Source: Gemmatimonadaceae bacterium | Lineage (GTDB): Bacteria > Gemmatimonadota > Gemmatimonadetes > Gemmatimonadales > Gemmatimonadaceae | Reading direction: 5' to 3' | Length of the DNA stretch: 39,560 nucleotides | NCBI GenBank assembly: GCA_020853635.1 | Contig: JADYYN010000046.1 | Coordinates: 1-39,560 of the forward strand | Shown here: piece after piece, positions 9,001-15,208 of the stretch | Numbering within the stretch: the first letter of the stretch is position 1 | Layout of the letters: every line of letters starts with the position of its first letter | The notes under the pieces: generated by a model | The model's database searches: none | The model's input: the letters and a program-made list of their open reading frames with translations, nothing else | What the model was told of the DNA's origin: nothing | Position numbers and translations under genes: made by a program

Positions 9001-11205
9001 CGCGACGGTCGCGCGGAAACGACCGTTGGTGATGCCCACATCGCGCAGCGTGATCGCATCGCCCGCGAGACAGCTCGGCGCGCCCGCACCGAGCGACGGC
9101 AGCGTGAGTGCGGCGTCGAACCCGAAGTCGAAGCTGTTGCCGTTATTCGACTGCCAGTCGGTCCACGAGAGCGTGAACGCCGGCAGTCGCACGCGTGACA
9201 CGCGGAAGCCGAACCCGCCGGCGGTGATGCCCGTGCCTGGGATCGCCACGTCGAGCGACGGGAAGCGCATGCCGTCGCGCGTGATCTGGATCCCGGCGAG
9301 AGAGGGGATCTCGAGGCCGGCGAGCAGCGGGATGTTCGGTGTCGCGTCGAGCGCCATGGCGAAGTCGAACCCGCGACCCGCCGTGTACCCGAACCGTTCG
9401 ATACGCAGCGCCGAGAGCGCGCGTTGCACGAAGCCGAGCTCGGCGCTGCCGTCGCCTGCGTCACAGTTCGGGCGGAAGTCGTTCGTCGTCACACCGGACG
9501 CCGTGACGCCGAGCTCGAAGTTCGCCGAGCACGCGATCCCGGCGTCGAAGTCGAGTTCCGCCGCGGCGGAGAGCGTCGGCGTGACGGCGCCTGTGGTGAG
9601 GTTCACCGAGACCTCACCGGCCACACCAGCCAACGACAACTGGAAGCGATCGACGCCCGGGATGAGCGAGAGCGGCCGCTCCGGCGAGCAGACGACACTG
9701 ACGGTGAGTGCACCGCCGGCCTCCACATCACCCGAGACGTTGCTGCAGCCCACATCTTGACCGAACAACTCCAGGCCGCCGACGAAGCTCGCGCGCGCCT
9801 GCGGGAACGCCACACTGGCGCGTGCCACCGTGAAGCGCACCGGGTCGCCGCCGATCGCGACCAGCGGCGCGCCGGCACCGGACTCCGCCGTGAGCACACC
9901 ATCGAGTCCGCTCGGCGTGATGCGGATGCGGCCGCTCAGCGGCATATCAGACCGCCCCGGCAACGCGAGCGCACCCGCCAACGTCAGACCTGCCGTCGGC
10001 GAGAACTCCAGCGTCGTGAAGCGCACGAACGCGCCGCGCGAGAGCAACGGGATGTCCTCGGCACGCAGCGAGGCGTTCGCGCCGCCCGCCGTGATGCGAA
10101 TTGTAGGCAACGCGGAGCGGTCGATCGTGAGTTCGCGCAACTCGATCGGGATGCGACGCGCGAAGATGCTCGGTGCGACGAGCTGTGCGCGGCCGGAGAG
10201 CCAGAACTCGCCAGGGGACTCGCGCAGTGCGACGTCACCGAGTCCGGTGATCCACGCGCGGCCGGGAATGAGCTCGATGGAATCGGGGAACACGTTGGTG
10301 GCGACCGTCGTCGGTCCCGTGCGCGTGGTGCCCCACGTGAATCCGAATATCTCGCTCCTACGTCCGTTCGCGCCCAGCGCGGCACCGTCCTGTGCCAGCA
10401 GTTCGACCTGCCACACGTATTCCTGCCCCACCTCGAGCGGCAACGCGTCGGGGGGATATACATGGAGCGGTGCGCCTTCGACTTCGGTCTCGTACTGCGG
10501 GATGTTGCCCTGCAGCGCGACCTGCGGCGCCTGACTCGGCAGCCGTCGCGCGACACGCAAACGATAGCGCGCCGTGAGTCCTGGCCCGACCTGCGCCGGC
10601 ATCCATTGGAAGGCCGGCTGCGGGATCATCACGCCGCTCCCGTTCGCGGGGGCGAGCAACTGCGGCGGGTCGGGATAGCTGATGCGGAAATCGTCGCAGG
10701 CTTCCACCAAGAGCGTGTTACCCTGCGGCGTGCGCAACTGCGTGCAGATGCGGTACTCACCCTCAGGCAACAACCCGGTGCGCAGCGCGATATCGCGTGC
10801 ACCGGGATCGTAGTTGAACGCCTGCCAGTCGAGCAGCGTGGTGGTGGTGTACAGCTGTGAGTACGGACCGAACGGCACCGTCTGCAACGGACTCGCGGCG
10901 CGGCCGATCTCTCCGCGGCCGGTCGCCGTGATGATCGCCTCGACGCGATAGTCGACCGTCGCGTTGCCTCTATAGAACACCGTGAGCTGCGCGATGCCCG
11001 GATCGCGAGACCAGTCCGAGAGATACGGACTCGGCGTCGGTCGGACGACCAGCGTCGCGGTCCAGTTGGGATCCCCCGCCTGCGCGGCCAGCGGCGCCGA
11101 CGACGCGACCAGTCCGACGAGAAGCGTGAGCGCTCCCGCGAACTCGCGCGCGTGCCTGCAGGCACGCGTCCAACTCGCCTCACAACGATTCTGAGAACGT
11201 TGCAC
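1..11205 (-). CDS. Giant exported repetitive protein, TANFOR/Fn3-like N-terminus (3' end outside window)
   Basis: One minus-strand frame stays open from an in-frame TGA at 11239-11241 to the window edge, at least 3735 residues, with no stop reached. The only plausible start is GTG at 11205; no clear ribosome site precedes it. It gives a long signal peptide: basic start, hydrophobic stretch (ALTLLVGLVASSAPL), cleavage after AQA near residue 54. Next comes a region with PSPYLSDW and beta-rich text that resembles, from memory, the TANFOR domain of giant Bacteroidota surface proteins. An Fn3-like segment follows (PAFQWMPA, YVWQVELL). Residues about 500-1900 hold two diverged copies of a ~727-residue beta-rich block. 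Around residue 2850 is a charged coiled-coil-like helical section, then another Fn3-like domain (SFEASWTANDAQSGISQYWV). No catalytic motif was seen. Likely an extracellular or envelope structural protein or adhesin; the function is not established. Long plus-strand frames here are shadows. Confidence 0.85.
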   Translation of the reverse strand, partial: MQRSQNRCEASWTRACRHAREFAGALTLLVGLVASSAPLAAQAGDPNWTATLVVRPTPSPYLSDWSRDPGIAQLTVFYRGNATVDYRVEAIITATGRGEIGRAASPLQTVPFGPYSQLYTTTTLLDWQAFNYDPGARDIALRTGLLPEGEYRICTQLRTPQGNTLLVEACDDFRISYPDPPQLLAPANGSGVMIPQPAFQWMPAQVGPGLTARYRLRVARRLPSQAPQVALQGNIPQYETEVEGAPLHVYPPDALPLEVGQEYVWQVELLAQDGAALGANGRRSEIFGFTWGTTRTGPTTVATNVFPDSIELIPGRAWITGLGDVALRESPGEFWLSGRAQLVAPSIFARRIPIELRELTIDRSALPTIRITAGGANASLRAEDIPLLSRGAFVRFTTLEFSPTAGLTLAGALALPGRSDMPLSGRIRITPSGLDGVLTAESGAGAPLVAIGGDPVRFTVARASVAFPQARASFVGGLELFGQDVGCSNVSGDVEAGGALTVSVVCSPERPLSLIPGVDRFQLSLAGVAGEVSVNLTTGAVTPTLSAAAELDFDAGIACSANFELGVTASGVTTNDFRPNCDAGDGSAELGFVQRALSALRIERFGYTAGRGFDFAMALDATPNIPLLAGLEIPSLAGIQITRDGMRFPSLDVAIPGTGITAGGFGFRVSRVRLPAFTLSWTDWQSNNGNSFDFGFDAALTLPSLGAGAPSCLAGDAITLRDVGITNGRFRATVAPRDFASGTCVFPLGPAGFELTRLGGALAIGISGPTVTLDSLPEANGAIVLPPALSCDGSPRMTLGSAALRFGPNGRVFGRVSGLAPPCPIDLAAVQVQMRDASLDLGETADGPQVMILRAEAEATFSIATTPVRGTGRIGVDLVNQRLTEGSLTFTGPLRLDLPRENPVLSFELSRVTLDTLGITIDGRNQLVLPGAPPIATTFNGLTLDPRTMQVLAGEARFDAPFGFEVGINDSGLAWRAVARGSELGLTVGLRVDLPESIILDRAGFRAAGTGDARLIFDGRTFESLASNFSDDFGVDLQRFAVTQGRLDLRLRDQIVATIDRNGFHPNLAVIGMGLLPAQLPLPNTSVAFLQVRNPVDNSLLVDVETVSEGGLRVRTRPGQPVGLVFPALQGGRATAPQVDVNFDLTFDGLLEGLRSGRLDLRIPEASRAAFDLSSLGIPFAADSFAIAPGPSGGPTRVTLAGRIPLFGGARGAPGSAQLILDAGGSLAGSVLLPLNERIPLVSGSDRIALAVDTISGSFDVNFPAGRVMFDLALAGGVEMALAGGAPTRATARVQVSDEGVRIGDVVLPDLGPLTRMDMGGFALSLERLAVPRLEYIGGRWDFEISLDAGFEFPGLADLRLPALRGILITPTGLTIPEYVVPEFPASTRLVDLDGFQVRPLAFRMSRLSFDWARGVFPTDFGFGFDFELGFGGLPETAPPELRNLRVTVLDAGYRNGRVIGRIEPRELATPVPLPLGGTAGIDIMRLGGTLGESGGAQDVSVTVGGRFRLPEELQCPAATGGVLNMPGAPLTVTGAGQVSGQVTGLVPQCPLVLGPLSVQITRSQLDFNLGGTGAQQAMFGLDGTLKLPPPPGGTDSIVAGGSLTVDLVAGRLTDGFIEITRPFGLGFPAEDPVLTFSVSRARLDTLGFTLTGEGGLNLDDGARIGVSFNQFALDLQTFRVRSGSASFTSSFALGADIAAGGGLQWRALPSGAPPLTTDGFRLVLPDVVGIDSLGLRVSGTARAMVRIGEEALDSLSVEFRNQFALGFDPFGVRQGRVDFMNGSDLIAHLDSTGFWPGDVFSVLPIPERLGLPDTTVAFLQLREGGSAVVQTETGPTGLTLRTRPGQGVRLVIPALRQGTEPSPAIEVRFDVTVDPRTFAFVRGSITATTPEGQESLLPLRNFGIPIDITDLAYGPTASGPYGLRFGARVTLPPSMGDIEVRFDSLTISERGFSGTAEVGTFATTYDPSVTPVVTSTISPELGIDVIGVRAEFPEGGVPRVRLAGALRSSLFSEASSGGAAPTPEAIFFTASVGGAAGFEATVDLAAFEGRDLPLGVATFSPASIEGVPALAVTANDTEFTLRLSGTFRVPDLARDFGVTVRDLSIGTRGINIPDVRIATPAEGQRFDLFGQQFVLRDSVGGGADFPALGFRYVDNVLSATMTGAITLFPDAEYENTSRFWGLTVTSQGNVSIAGATLLSRSIPIVAPDVFTLDSVNIIDTQLRISASVRLPEPLVQARQRATIAINPDGTVSGSFRVVALSDESACCTGAQFIDFGIAKVRVRHLSMTLDVADPRSGGIEAVVDAYLGTDEEDRAQNHIRIGDTSGGTVLPGLRIGFDGSVLFQNYALAREFNFAFEVLNIRLTEVAAPTVAGQFGVVISGGLSLNIEAVTGSIEFQRFGITNQGITFPPDGLREASLNIADVLAVRLADLVFINRDTTLTLANPDGGASSDSITVTVSQLISFAGSVSIGGEDDPIFAGSVERFLFYKETSGGTTLIIRRASLTMQNIIELTADFRFQETATGFGMVLGAQARLLITPAVGVRLYGMVSNNITAGDGLRVGMFIAITARIDLFPAVALTEFGAGFFYRPRAEDITNAYRMAGLDSSAISRIQSSPVGSRDADFAVMFYAAIAIVSESVVEGRVFIAVTSESFLLYGAATLLDQGVEKLSGGFYLLIGLRDAFAEGSFWIRVNYEPLVTGSLMINFFIYSEDAWGIHGRMDLNLLGFITAQSDIFVGPPGFLFSLAINARFDIWIITISAGFEATIWYREALGEVGGFVQIYVGLELLGGLVSAEARLRGAFLLAPDWMLYASAGLRVSAVGISWEGTIWAKAEPAGWSGGMGSDPTMDEMIARAQAVREEMESARDRALGIVTDASTVAPELRRYGAEELSRAYDRLNALNANARRFVSSLTGYAETRNNFGPTPLNDHIPWYTQHVLGDASAPRLQSSDAAVDLDTAIAGIEFERTRVQDRLRLLRGDVTALRRGTFDTLPASPVRRVSFDSLSGPSGTDSYGRETRTMQTEMGFELDLAAARELTERTRAEHQASMDALREAKQRIAAIEELLTRSRAVLSDTANGSFLRFAERFGSVTQQSQLFLARQVQAVNERRTYVSTKLDTLRMRESGIRSAIAAKTALRATDRRAVRALGQDRATMLGSLLGADTISSQFRTATAEPTPLSFIITQTNLYGEYLWYDIGAAVLGRALPALDSIEADQRTTGGARVAQVEAAYAEVSEAYRDLATAQGNLIGALADTYERYLYRLRGAPRLDPDADTIAIERRHAQLIAELVVPRASGARVIARNRGHYSEQLITWLGSHSRGVFAFSFDDARADGFGTFTGLGGAPLPPGLPGVFGGRTSTPAPARAPTRRFIAGRRGVVLTYAVQPSLSTTRQARSFTGGAIGGAGFEGTVGLAYEALFTTGRTSTGSTTSTTVSTTDVSPPSAVGITITGVEARYSTTRRANVHWIGRPSFEASWTANDAQSGISQYWVGFGTRPDTADVRPMTNYLGRNTVVFDDVVVSPSQPLYLIAQAVNGAGLRGPRTVSAMMLRDTTPPTWTSGATVRRGLPTSGGFVAMATGLTLSMPLRAACPAPVPAMPAPPPSGSGLRIAGGVGSGMAVSGGVPSSPTWGGTLVGAASALVPEPRLATPTDPSMSAHWGVARDAESGEVLRYHVRFDTVPATAYQTNGWLALPPRTTEFTQTGMPLDYTRQLYLSVVAENLSGLASAPISYGPF
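5500..9700 (-). repeat. Two tandem ~2.18-kb coding repeats within the giant exported protein
   Basis: Boundaries are approximate. The motif RTRPGQ is encoded at 7846-7863 and again at 5665-5682, 2181 bases apart. It is preceded each time by a matching segment (NTSVAFLQVR versus DTTVAFLQLR). Other paired anchors keep the same order and spacing: GFDFAMALDATP versus RWDFEISLDAGF, LTRLGGALAIG versus IMRLGGTLGES, and VTLDTLGITIDG versus ARLDTLGFTLTG. The copies have diverged strongly, so this is an old in-frame duplication and not a recent or slipped repeat. Confidence 0.75.
11149..11168. repeat. 20-bp perfect palindrome inside the signal-peptide coding region
   Basis: CGCGTGCCTGCAGGCACGCG is its own reverse complement. 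It lies about 37-56 bases downstream of the GTG start of the giant exported protein, so the mRNA could fold on itself just inside the reading frame, or the DNA could bind a dimeric protein. The role is unknown. Confidence 0.6.
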
Positions 11206-11240
11206 AGTCGGCGGAGCGGTGGGGGTCGGCGCCGGGGCTC

Positions 11241-11255
11241 ATGCGAGACTCGCAT
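11241..11255. repeat. 15-bp palindrome upstream of the giant exported-protein gene
   Basis: ATGCGAG-A-CTCGCAT is a perfect 7-bp inverted repeat around one central base. It sits 36-50 bases upstream of the GTG start at 11205 and next to the in-frame stop that bounds the frame. It could be an operator or the top of a leader hairpin; no promoter hexamers are clear around it. Confidence 0.5.
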
Positions 11256-11317
11256 AAGAGGCTCCATCAGGGGATGCGTAATTCCCCCTTCCCACACGAC
11301 ATCAACCGGTGAGCGGC

Positions 11318-11335
11318 ACTCCCGGAATCGGGAGT
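11318..11335 (-). terminator. Possible hairpin terminator after miaB
   Basis: ACTCCCG-GAAT-CGGGAGT forms a perfect 7-bp stem with a 4-base loop, starting 11 bases after the miaB stop codon. There is no T-run after it in the direction of transcription, so it may be a pause or mRNA-stabilising hairpin instead of a true terminator. It separates miaB from the giant exported-protein gene. Confidence 0.4.
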
Positions 11336-11346
11336 CCTATCGCCGT

Positions 11347-12672
11347 CTACCCCGCCATCGGGAGCGGCGCGCGCTCCTGCACCGGCGTTCCGGTGAATGT
11401 GGCTCCCGTGGTGCCGGTGAGCTCCACGGTCATGTACGTGCCGATCGACTCAGGCGTCCCGGGCACGAGCACCGTCTTGAAGTCGCGCGAGCGGGCCTGG
11501 AACAGCTCGCCCTTCCGCGCTTCCTTCTCCACCAGCACCTCCATGCGCTCGCCGAGCCGCGCCATGTTCTTCTCACGCGAGATGCCGCGCACGGTCGCGA
11601 CCAGCGCGTCGTAGCGCGCGTCGACCACGGCCTCGGGGATCGTCCACTCGGGCGGCATGCGCGTGGCCGGCGTGCCTTCACGCGCCGAGAACTTGAACGT
11701 GAAGGCGTCGTCGAACCGCACTTCGCGGCACAGCGAGAGCGTGTCCTCGAACTCCTCGTCCGTCTCGCCCGGGAATCCGACGATGATGTCGGTGGTGAGA
11801 CCGAGCCCCGGCATCGCTGCGCGCAATCGTGCCACGCACTCGAGGTCCTCCTCGCGCGAGTAGCGCCGCAGCATGCGCTTGAGCATCGACGTCGAGCCGC
11901 TCTGCATGGGCAGATGCACGTGTTCGCACACCGTCGGCGTCTCGGCCATTGCGGCGATCACGCGATCGCTGAAATCGTTGGGGTGCGGGCTGGTGTAGCG
12001 CACGCGACGGATGCCATCGACCGCCCCGACGGCGCGAAGCAGGTCGGCGAAGTCGTGCGTGCCATCGTTGTACGAGTTCACCGTCTGGCCGAGCAGCACG
12101 ACCTCGGTGATGCCCTGCGCGACGACCTCGTGCGTCTCGCGCACGACCTCGGCGAGCTTGCGACTGCGCTCGGGACCGCGCGTGGTGGGCACGATGCAGT
12201 ACGTGCAGCGATAGTCGCAGCCGCGCTGCACCGGGATCCACGCCTTCACTCCCTCGAAGCGGCGAGCGCTGAAATCCTCGTAGTGCTCTTCGAGATCGAA
12301 GTCCGTCGCTGAGAAGCGTTCGCCGTTGCGGGCGCCGTCGATGAGCGACGGCAGCATGCGATACGAGTCCGGCCCCACCACGAGCTGCACGCGCGTGTCG
12401 GTCTCGAGCAGGCGGGGGCCGAGGCGCTGCGCCATGCAGCCGGTCACACCAAGGACGGCTCCCGGCTTGAGATCGCGCCGCAGTTCGCCGAGCCGACCGA
12501 TCACCCGCTGCTCCGCGTTCTCACGGATGGCGCAGGTGTTGATGAGCACCACGTCGGCACCCACCGGTGTGTCCGTGGCCACGTAGCCTTCCGCCTGCAG
12601 CTTGCCGTACATCAGCTCGGAATCGCTGACGTTCATTTGGCAGCCGTAGGTTTCGATGTAGATGGAAGGCAC
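11347..12672 (-). CDS. miaB: tRNA-2-methylthio-N6-dimethylallyladenosine synthase MiaB
   Basis: Radical-SAM methylthiotransferase that adds a methylthio group to N6-isopentenyl-A37 in tRNAs reading UNN codons. The 441-residue length is normal. The N-terminal domain carries the auxiliary-cluster cysteines C11, C47 and C79 (ETYGCQMN, LINTCAIREN, GVTGCMAQR). The radical-SAM CX3CX2C is C152, C156 and C159 (GCDYRCTYC). The C-terminal TRAM domain follows (MEVLVE ... VELTGTTGATFTG). CAIREN together with a cluster motif continuing IVPTTRG is typical of MiaB and separates it from RimO and MtaB. It is the last gene of the minus-strand run that begins with alr and lies directly after its paralogue mtaB, with a heptad-repeat stretch between them. 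Confidence 0.96.
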   Translation of the reverse strand: MPSIYIETYGCQMNVSDSELMYGKLQAEGYVATDTPVGADVVLINTCAIRENAEQRVIGRLGELRRDLKPGAVLGVTGCMAQRLGPRLLETDTRVQLVVGPDSYRMLPSLIDGARNGERFSATDFDLEEHYEDFSARRFEGVKAWIPVQRGCDYRCTYCIVPTTRGPERSRKLAEVVRETHEVVAQGITEVVLLGQTVNSYNDGTHDFADLLRAVGAVDGIRRVRYTSPHPNDFSDRVIAAMAETPTVCEHVHLPMQSGSTSMLKRMLRRYSREEDLECVARLRAAMPGLGLTTDIIVGFPGETDEEFEDTLSLCREVRFDDAFTFKFSAREGTPATRMPPEWTIPEAVVDARYDALVATVRGISREKNMARLGERMEVLVEKEARKGELFQARSRDFKTVLVPGTPESIGTYMTVELTGTTGATFTGTPVQERAPLPMAG

Positions 12673-12750
12673 GATGGTGGATGGTGGAGGGCGGATAGTG
12701 GAAAACGGCGAGGCGGGATGCGGTGATGCGGGGGGCGGGATGCGGGGGGG
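12673..12750. repeat. Degenerate 7-base tandem repeat between mtaB and miaB
   Basis: Read on the plus strand in steps of seven from 12673: GATGGTG, GATGGTG, GAGGGCG, GATAGTG, GAAAACG. After a phase shift come GGGATGC, GGTGATG and CGGGGGG, then CGGGATG and CGGGGGG, ending in a long G-run. It fills nearly all of the 83-base gap between the mtaB stop and the miaB start. It shares the 15-mer GATGCGGGGGGCGGG (12725-12739) with the reverse complement of 31641-31655, so it belongs to a dispersed family in this window. Confidence 0.7.
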
Positions 12751-12755
12751 GGGTA

Positions 12756-14009
12756 CTACTGTGCGCGCAACCGGGTTCCGGCGGCGGTTAGCCGCGCTGC
12801 GAACCTCGTGGCCCGGGCGCGGTCCGGAGCGACCTCCACCTCAAGATAATCCTCCGTGAGCCCGGTCCGGACGGGGGTGCCGCCGATCACCACCACATCC
12901 GCGATCCCGCCGGCGCGACTGGCGGCGTAGGCCGCCTGCTTCTCGTCGGCGATCGCGCGCAACTCGGCGGCGCGCTCGCGCGCCACAGACGGCTGCACTG
13001 GGTCGCCCAGTCGCTCGGCGGCAGTGCCGGGGCGCGGCGAGAAGGGGAACACGTGCAAGTGCGTGAACGGTAGGTCGCGGACCAGCGCGACCGTCTCGGC
13101 GTGGTCGGCGGCGGTCTCGCCGGGGAAGCCAGTCATGATGTCCGCGCCGAGTCCGAACACCGTGCGATCCGCGGTGAGCCGCGTGATTGCCTCGGCATAG
13201 GTACGCGCCGTGTACCAATGCCGGCCCATCCGACGCAACACACGATCGCTCCCTGACTGCAACGGCGCGTGCAGATACGGACACACACGGTCGCCGCCAT
13301 CGCGCAACAGCGAGAACAGCGTCGGGTCCACCTCGGTCGCCTCCACCGAGGCCAGGCGGAATCGGACCGTCGGCACTTCGCGCACGAGCGTCTCCACCAA
13401 TACACCGATGCTCTCGCCGTGCTCGGTGCCGTACGAGCCCACGTGCACGCCGGTGATCACGATCTCCGGATGATGCTCCGCCAACCCGCGCGCCTCATCC
13501 ACCAGCGTCGCGATGTCGCGCGACCGGTGTGCGCCACGCGCAAGCGTGGTCGCGCAGAACGTGCAGTGCTCGTCGCAGCCGTCCTGCACGCGCAGCGTGG
13601 CGCGGGCACCGGACTGGCGACGCGCGAGCGGCAGCAGCGCGGTGGCCGCCTCGCCCGCAGCCAGTCGCGTGCTCGCCGCGGCTCCGCCGAGTGCCAACGC
13701 CACCTGCGCCACATCCGCCCCGGCGATCACGTGCGTGACGTTGGGCAACTGCGCGATCGTCTCATGCGAACGCGCCGCCGCACAACCGGTCACCACGATC
13801 CGCGTGCCCGGCGATTCGCGCGCGATGCGCCGCACGGCCTGCCGCAGATCAGCCTCGGCGTCGCTCGTGACCGCGCACGAGTTGAGCACCGCGACATCCG
13901 CGTCTGCGGCATCGCTCTCGCTCGCGCCCATCGCCGCGACCAACGCGCGGACCTGCTCGGTGTCGTAGTGGTTGGCACGACACCCGAACGTGCGCAGATG
14001 CACCTTCAT
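12756..14009 (-). CDS. mtaB: tRNA (N6-threonylcarbamoyl-A37)-C2 methylthiotransferase MtaB
   Basis: Radical-SAM enzyme that converts t6A37 to ms2t6A37 in ANN-decoding tRNAs. It has 417 residues. The auxiliary-cluster cysteines are C10, C45 and C76 (RTFGCRANHYDTE, LNSCAVTSDAE, VTGCAAAR). The radical-SAM cluster is C145, C149 and C152 (GCDEHCTFC, followed by ATTLARG). The opening FGCRAN with the CAVT motif places it in the MtaB/YqeV branch and not MiaB or RimO. The C-terminal stretch (VVVIGGTPVRTGLTEDYLEVEV) is a TRAM-like domain. It starts 7 bases after the histidine-kinase stop, so co-transcription is likely. Confidence 0.92.
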   Translation of the reverse strand: MKVHLRTFGCRANHYDTEQVRALVAAMGASESDAADADVAVLNSCAVTSDAEADLRQAVRRIARESPGTRIVVTGCAAARSHETIAQLPNVTHVIAGADVAQVALALGGAAASTRLAAGEAATALLPLARRQSGARATLRVQDGCDEHCTFCATTLARGAHRSRDIATLVDEARGLAEHHPEIVITGVHVGSYGTEHGESIGVLVETLVREVPTVRFRLASVEATEVDPTLFSLLRDGGDRVCPYLHAPLQSGSDRVLRRMGRHWYTARTYAEAITRLTADRTVFGLGADIMTGFPGETAADHAETVALVRDLPFTHLHVFPFSPRPGTAAERLGDPVQPSVARERAAELRAIADEKQAAYAASRAGGIADVVVIGGTPVRTGLTEDYLEVEVAPDRARATRFAARLTAAGTRLRAQ

Positions 14010-14016
14010 GCGGCGC

Positions 14017-15201
14017 TCATGTGCGGGCTTCCCGCGACACCGGCTGCAGCGGGAGCAGGATATGGAACGTGCTCCCCTCCCCTTCCTTGCTCTTCACCCA
14101 GATGCGCCCGCCGTGCGACTCCACCGCCACGCGACAGAACGCGAGCCCGAGTCCCGAGCTGCGCACACGCGGCGCATTGGGCGCGCGTACCTGCTCGAAC
14201 TTCTGGAAGATCGACTCTTGATAACTCTCCGGGATGCCGGGCCCGGTGTCAGACACACTCAGCACGATGCCCAACGGATCGCGGCGCGCACTCAGCGTGA
14301 GCGTGACCGGCACCGGCGAGTGCGTGACCGCGTTCTGCACGAGATTGGCGAGCACGCGTTTCACGAGCGTCTTGTCGGCGTGGAAGATCGGCGCGTCGTC
14401 GCTGACTTCGGTGCGCGCCACCGTCTGCTCCTGACGGAAGCGCAGCTCCCAGTCGAACAGCATCTCGGCCAACAGCGCGGCGGGCGCGATGGGCTCCGGT
14501 TGCAGCGAGAGCGCCTGCTCATCCACCCGCGAAACATCGAGCAGGTCCTGGATGAGCCCGAGCAGATCCTCGGCCTTGCCTTCCACATCACTCAGAGCGC
14601 GCGCCGGCCGCTCGTCGATCGCGCCGAAGTCACCGTCGCGCAGCATCTCCAGCGTGGCGAGCATGGAGGTGAGCGGCGTCTTCAGGTCGTGCACGATCAT
14701 GCGCATGAGATCGTCGCGCGCCTTCTGTACCTCGCGCAGCTTCTTGAGGCTCTCCTCCAGTGCGTCGGTCGCGCCCTTGAGCTTGAGCAGGCTGCGCACG
14801 CGAGCACCGAGCACGTGCCGGTTGTGCGGCTTCAGGAGGAAGTCGTCGCCACCGGCTTCGATGGCCTTGAGTCGGTCGGACGCGTCGTTGAGCGCCGAGA
14901 CGAAGATCACCGGGATGCGCGCCGTGCGCGGGTCACGCTTCAGTCGACGACAGACCTCGAACCCGGTCTCACGCGCCTCGACGCCCAGTTCGCCCGGCGG
15001 CATCGACACATCGAGGATGCAGAGGTCCGGCGCGCGCTCCGCGCACAGCGCGAGTGTGCTCGGTCCGTCGGTGGCGTGGATGACCGTGAGGCCGAACCCT
15101 GCGAGTTGATCGCGCAGGAGTTCGACGTTGGCCTCGACGTCGTCCGCGACGAGGACCAGCGCGCCGGCGGTGGCCGCAAGAGGCGCACTGGTCACGGGCA
15201 T
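14017..15201 (-). CDS. Hybrid receiver-histidine kinase
   Basis: Soluble two-component protein of 394 residues with an N-terminal receiver and a C-terminal kinase. In the receiver, the acidic pair is D20/D21, the phospho-acceptor is D64 (CILDVSMPP), S102 is the conserved Ser/Thr, and K124 lies in LLKP. A short helical linker follows (residues 135-165). The HisKA dimerisation helix has H171 (MIVHDLKTPLTSML). The ATP-binding domain shows the N box (NLVQNAVTHSP), G1 (DTGPGIP) and G2 (GLGLAF). There is no membrane segment, so the stimulus is cytoplasmic or arrives by phosphotransfer. The start is ATG 15201; GTG at 15195 has a better-spaced AGGA upstream and is an alternative. It lies 7 bases after the preceding gene and shows no partner regulator nearby. 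Confidence 0.92.
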   Translation of the reverse strand: MPVTSAPLAATAGALVLVADDVEANVELLRDQLAGFGLTVIHATDGPSTLALCAERAPDLCILDVSMPPGELGVEARETGFEVCRRLKRDPRTARIPVIFVSALNDASDRLKAIEAGGDDFLLKPHNRHVLGARVRSLLKLKGATDALEESLKKLREVQKARDDLMRMIVHDLKTPLTSMLATLEMLRDGDFGAIDERPARALSDVEGKAEDLLGLIQDLLDVSRVDEQALSLQPEPIAPAALLAEMLFDWELRFRQEQTVARTEVSDDAPIFHADKTLVKRVLANLVQNAVTHSPVPVTLTLSARRDPLGIVLSVSDTGPGIPESYQESIFQKFEQVRAPNAPRVRSSGLGLAFCRVAVESHGGRIWVKSKEGEGSTFHILLPLQPVSREART

Positions 15202-15208
15202 CCTGCGC

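Noticed and set aside
11318..11335. Full rho-independent terminator after miaB
   Set aside because: The hairpin is perfect but no T-run follows, so it is listed only as a possible terminator.
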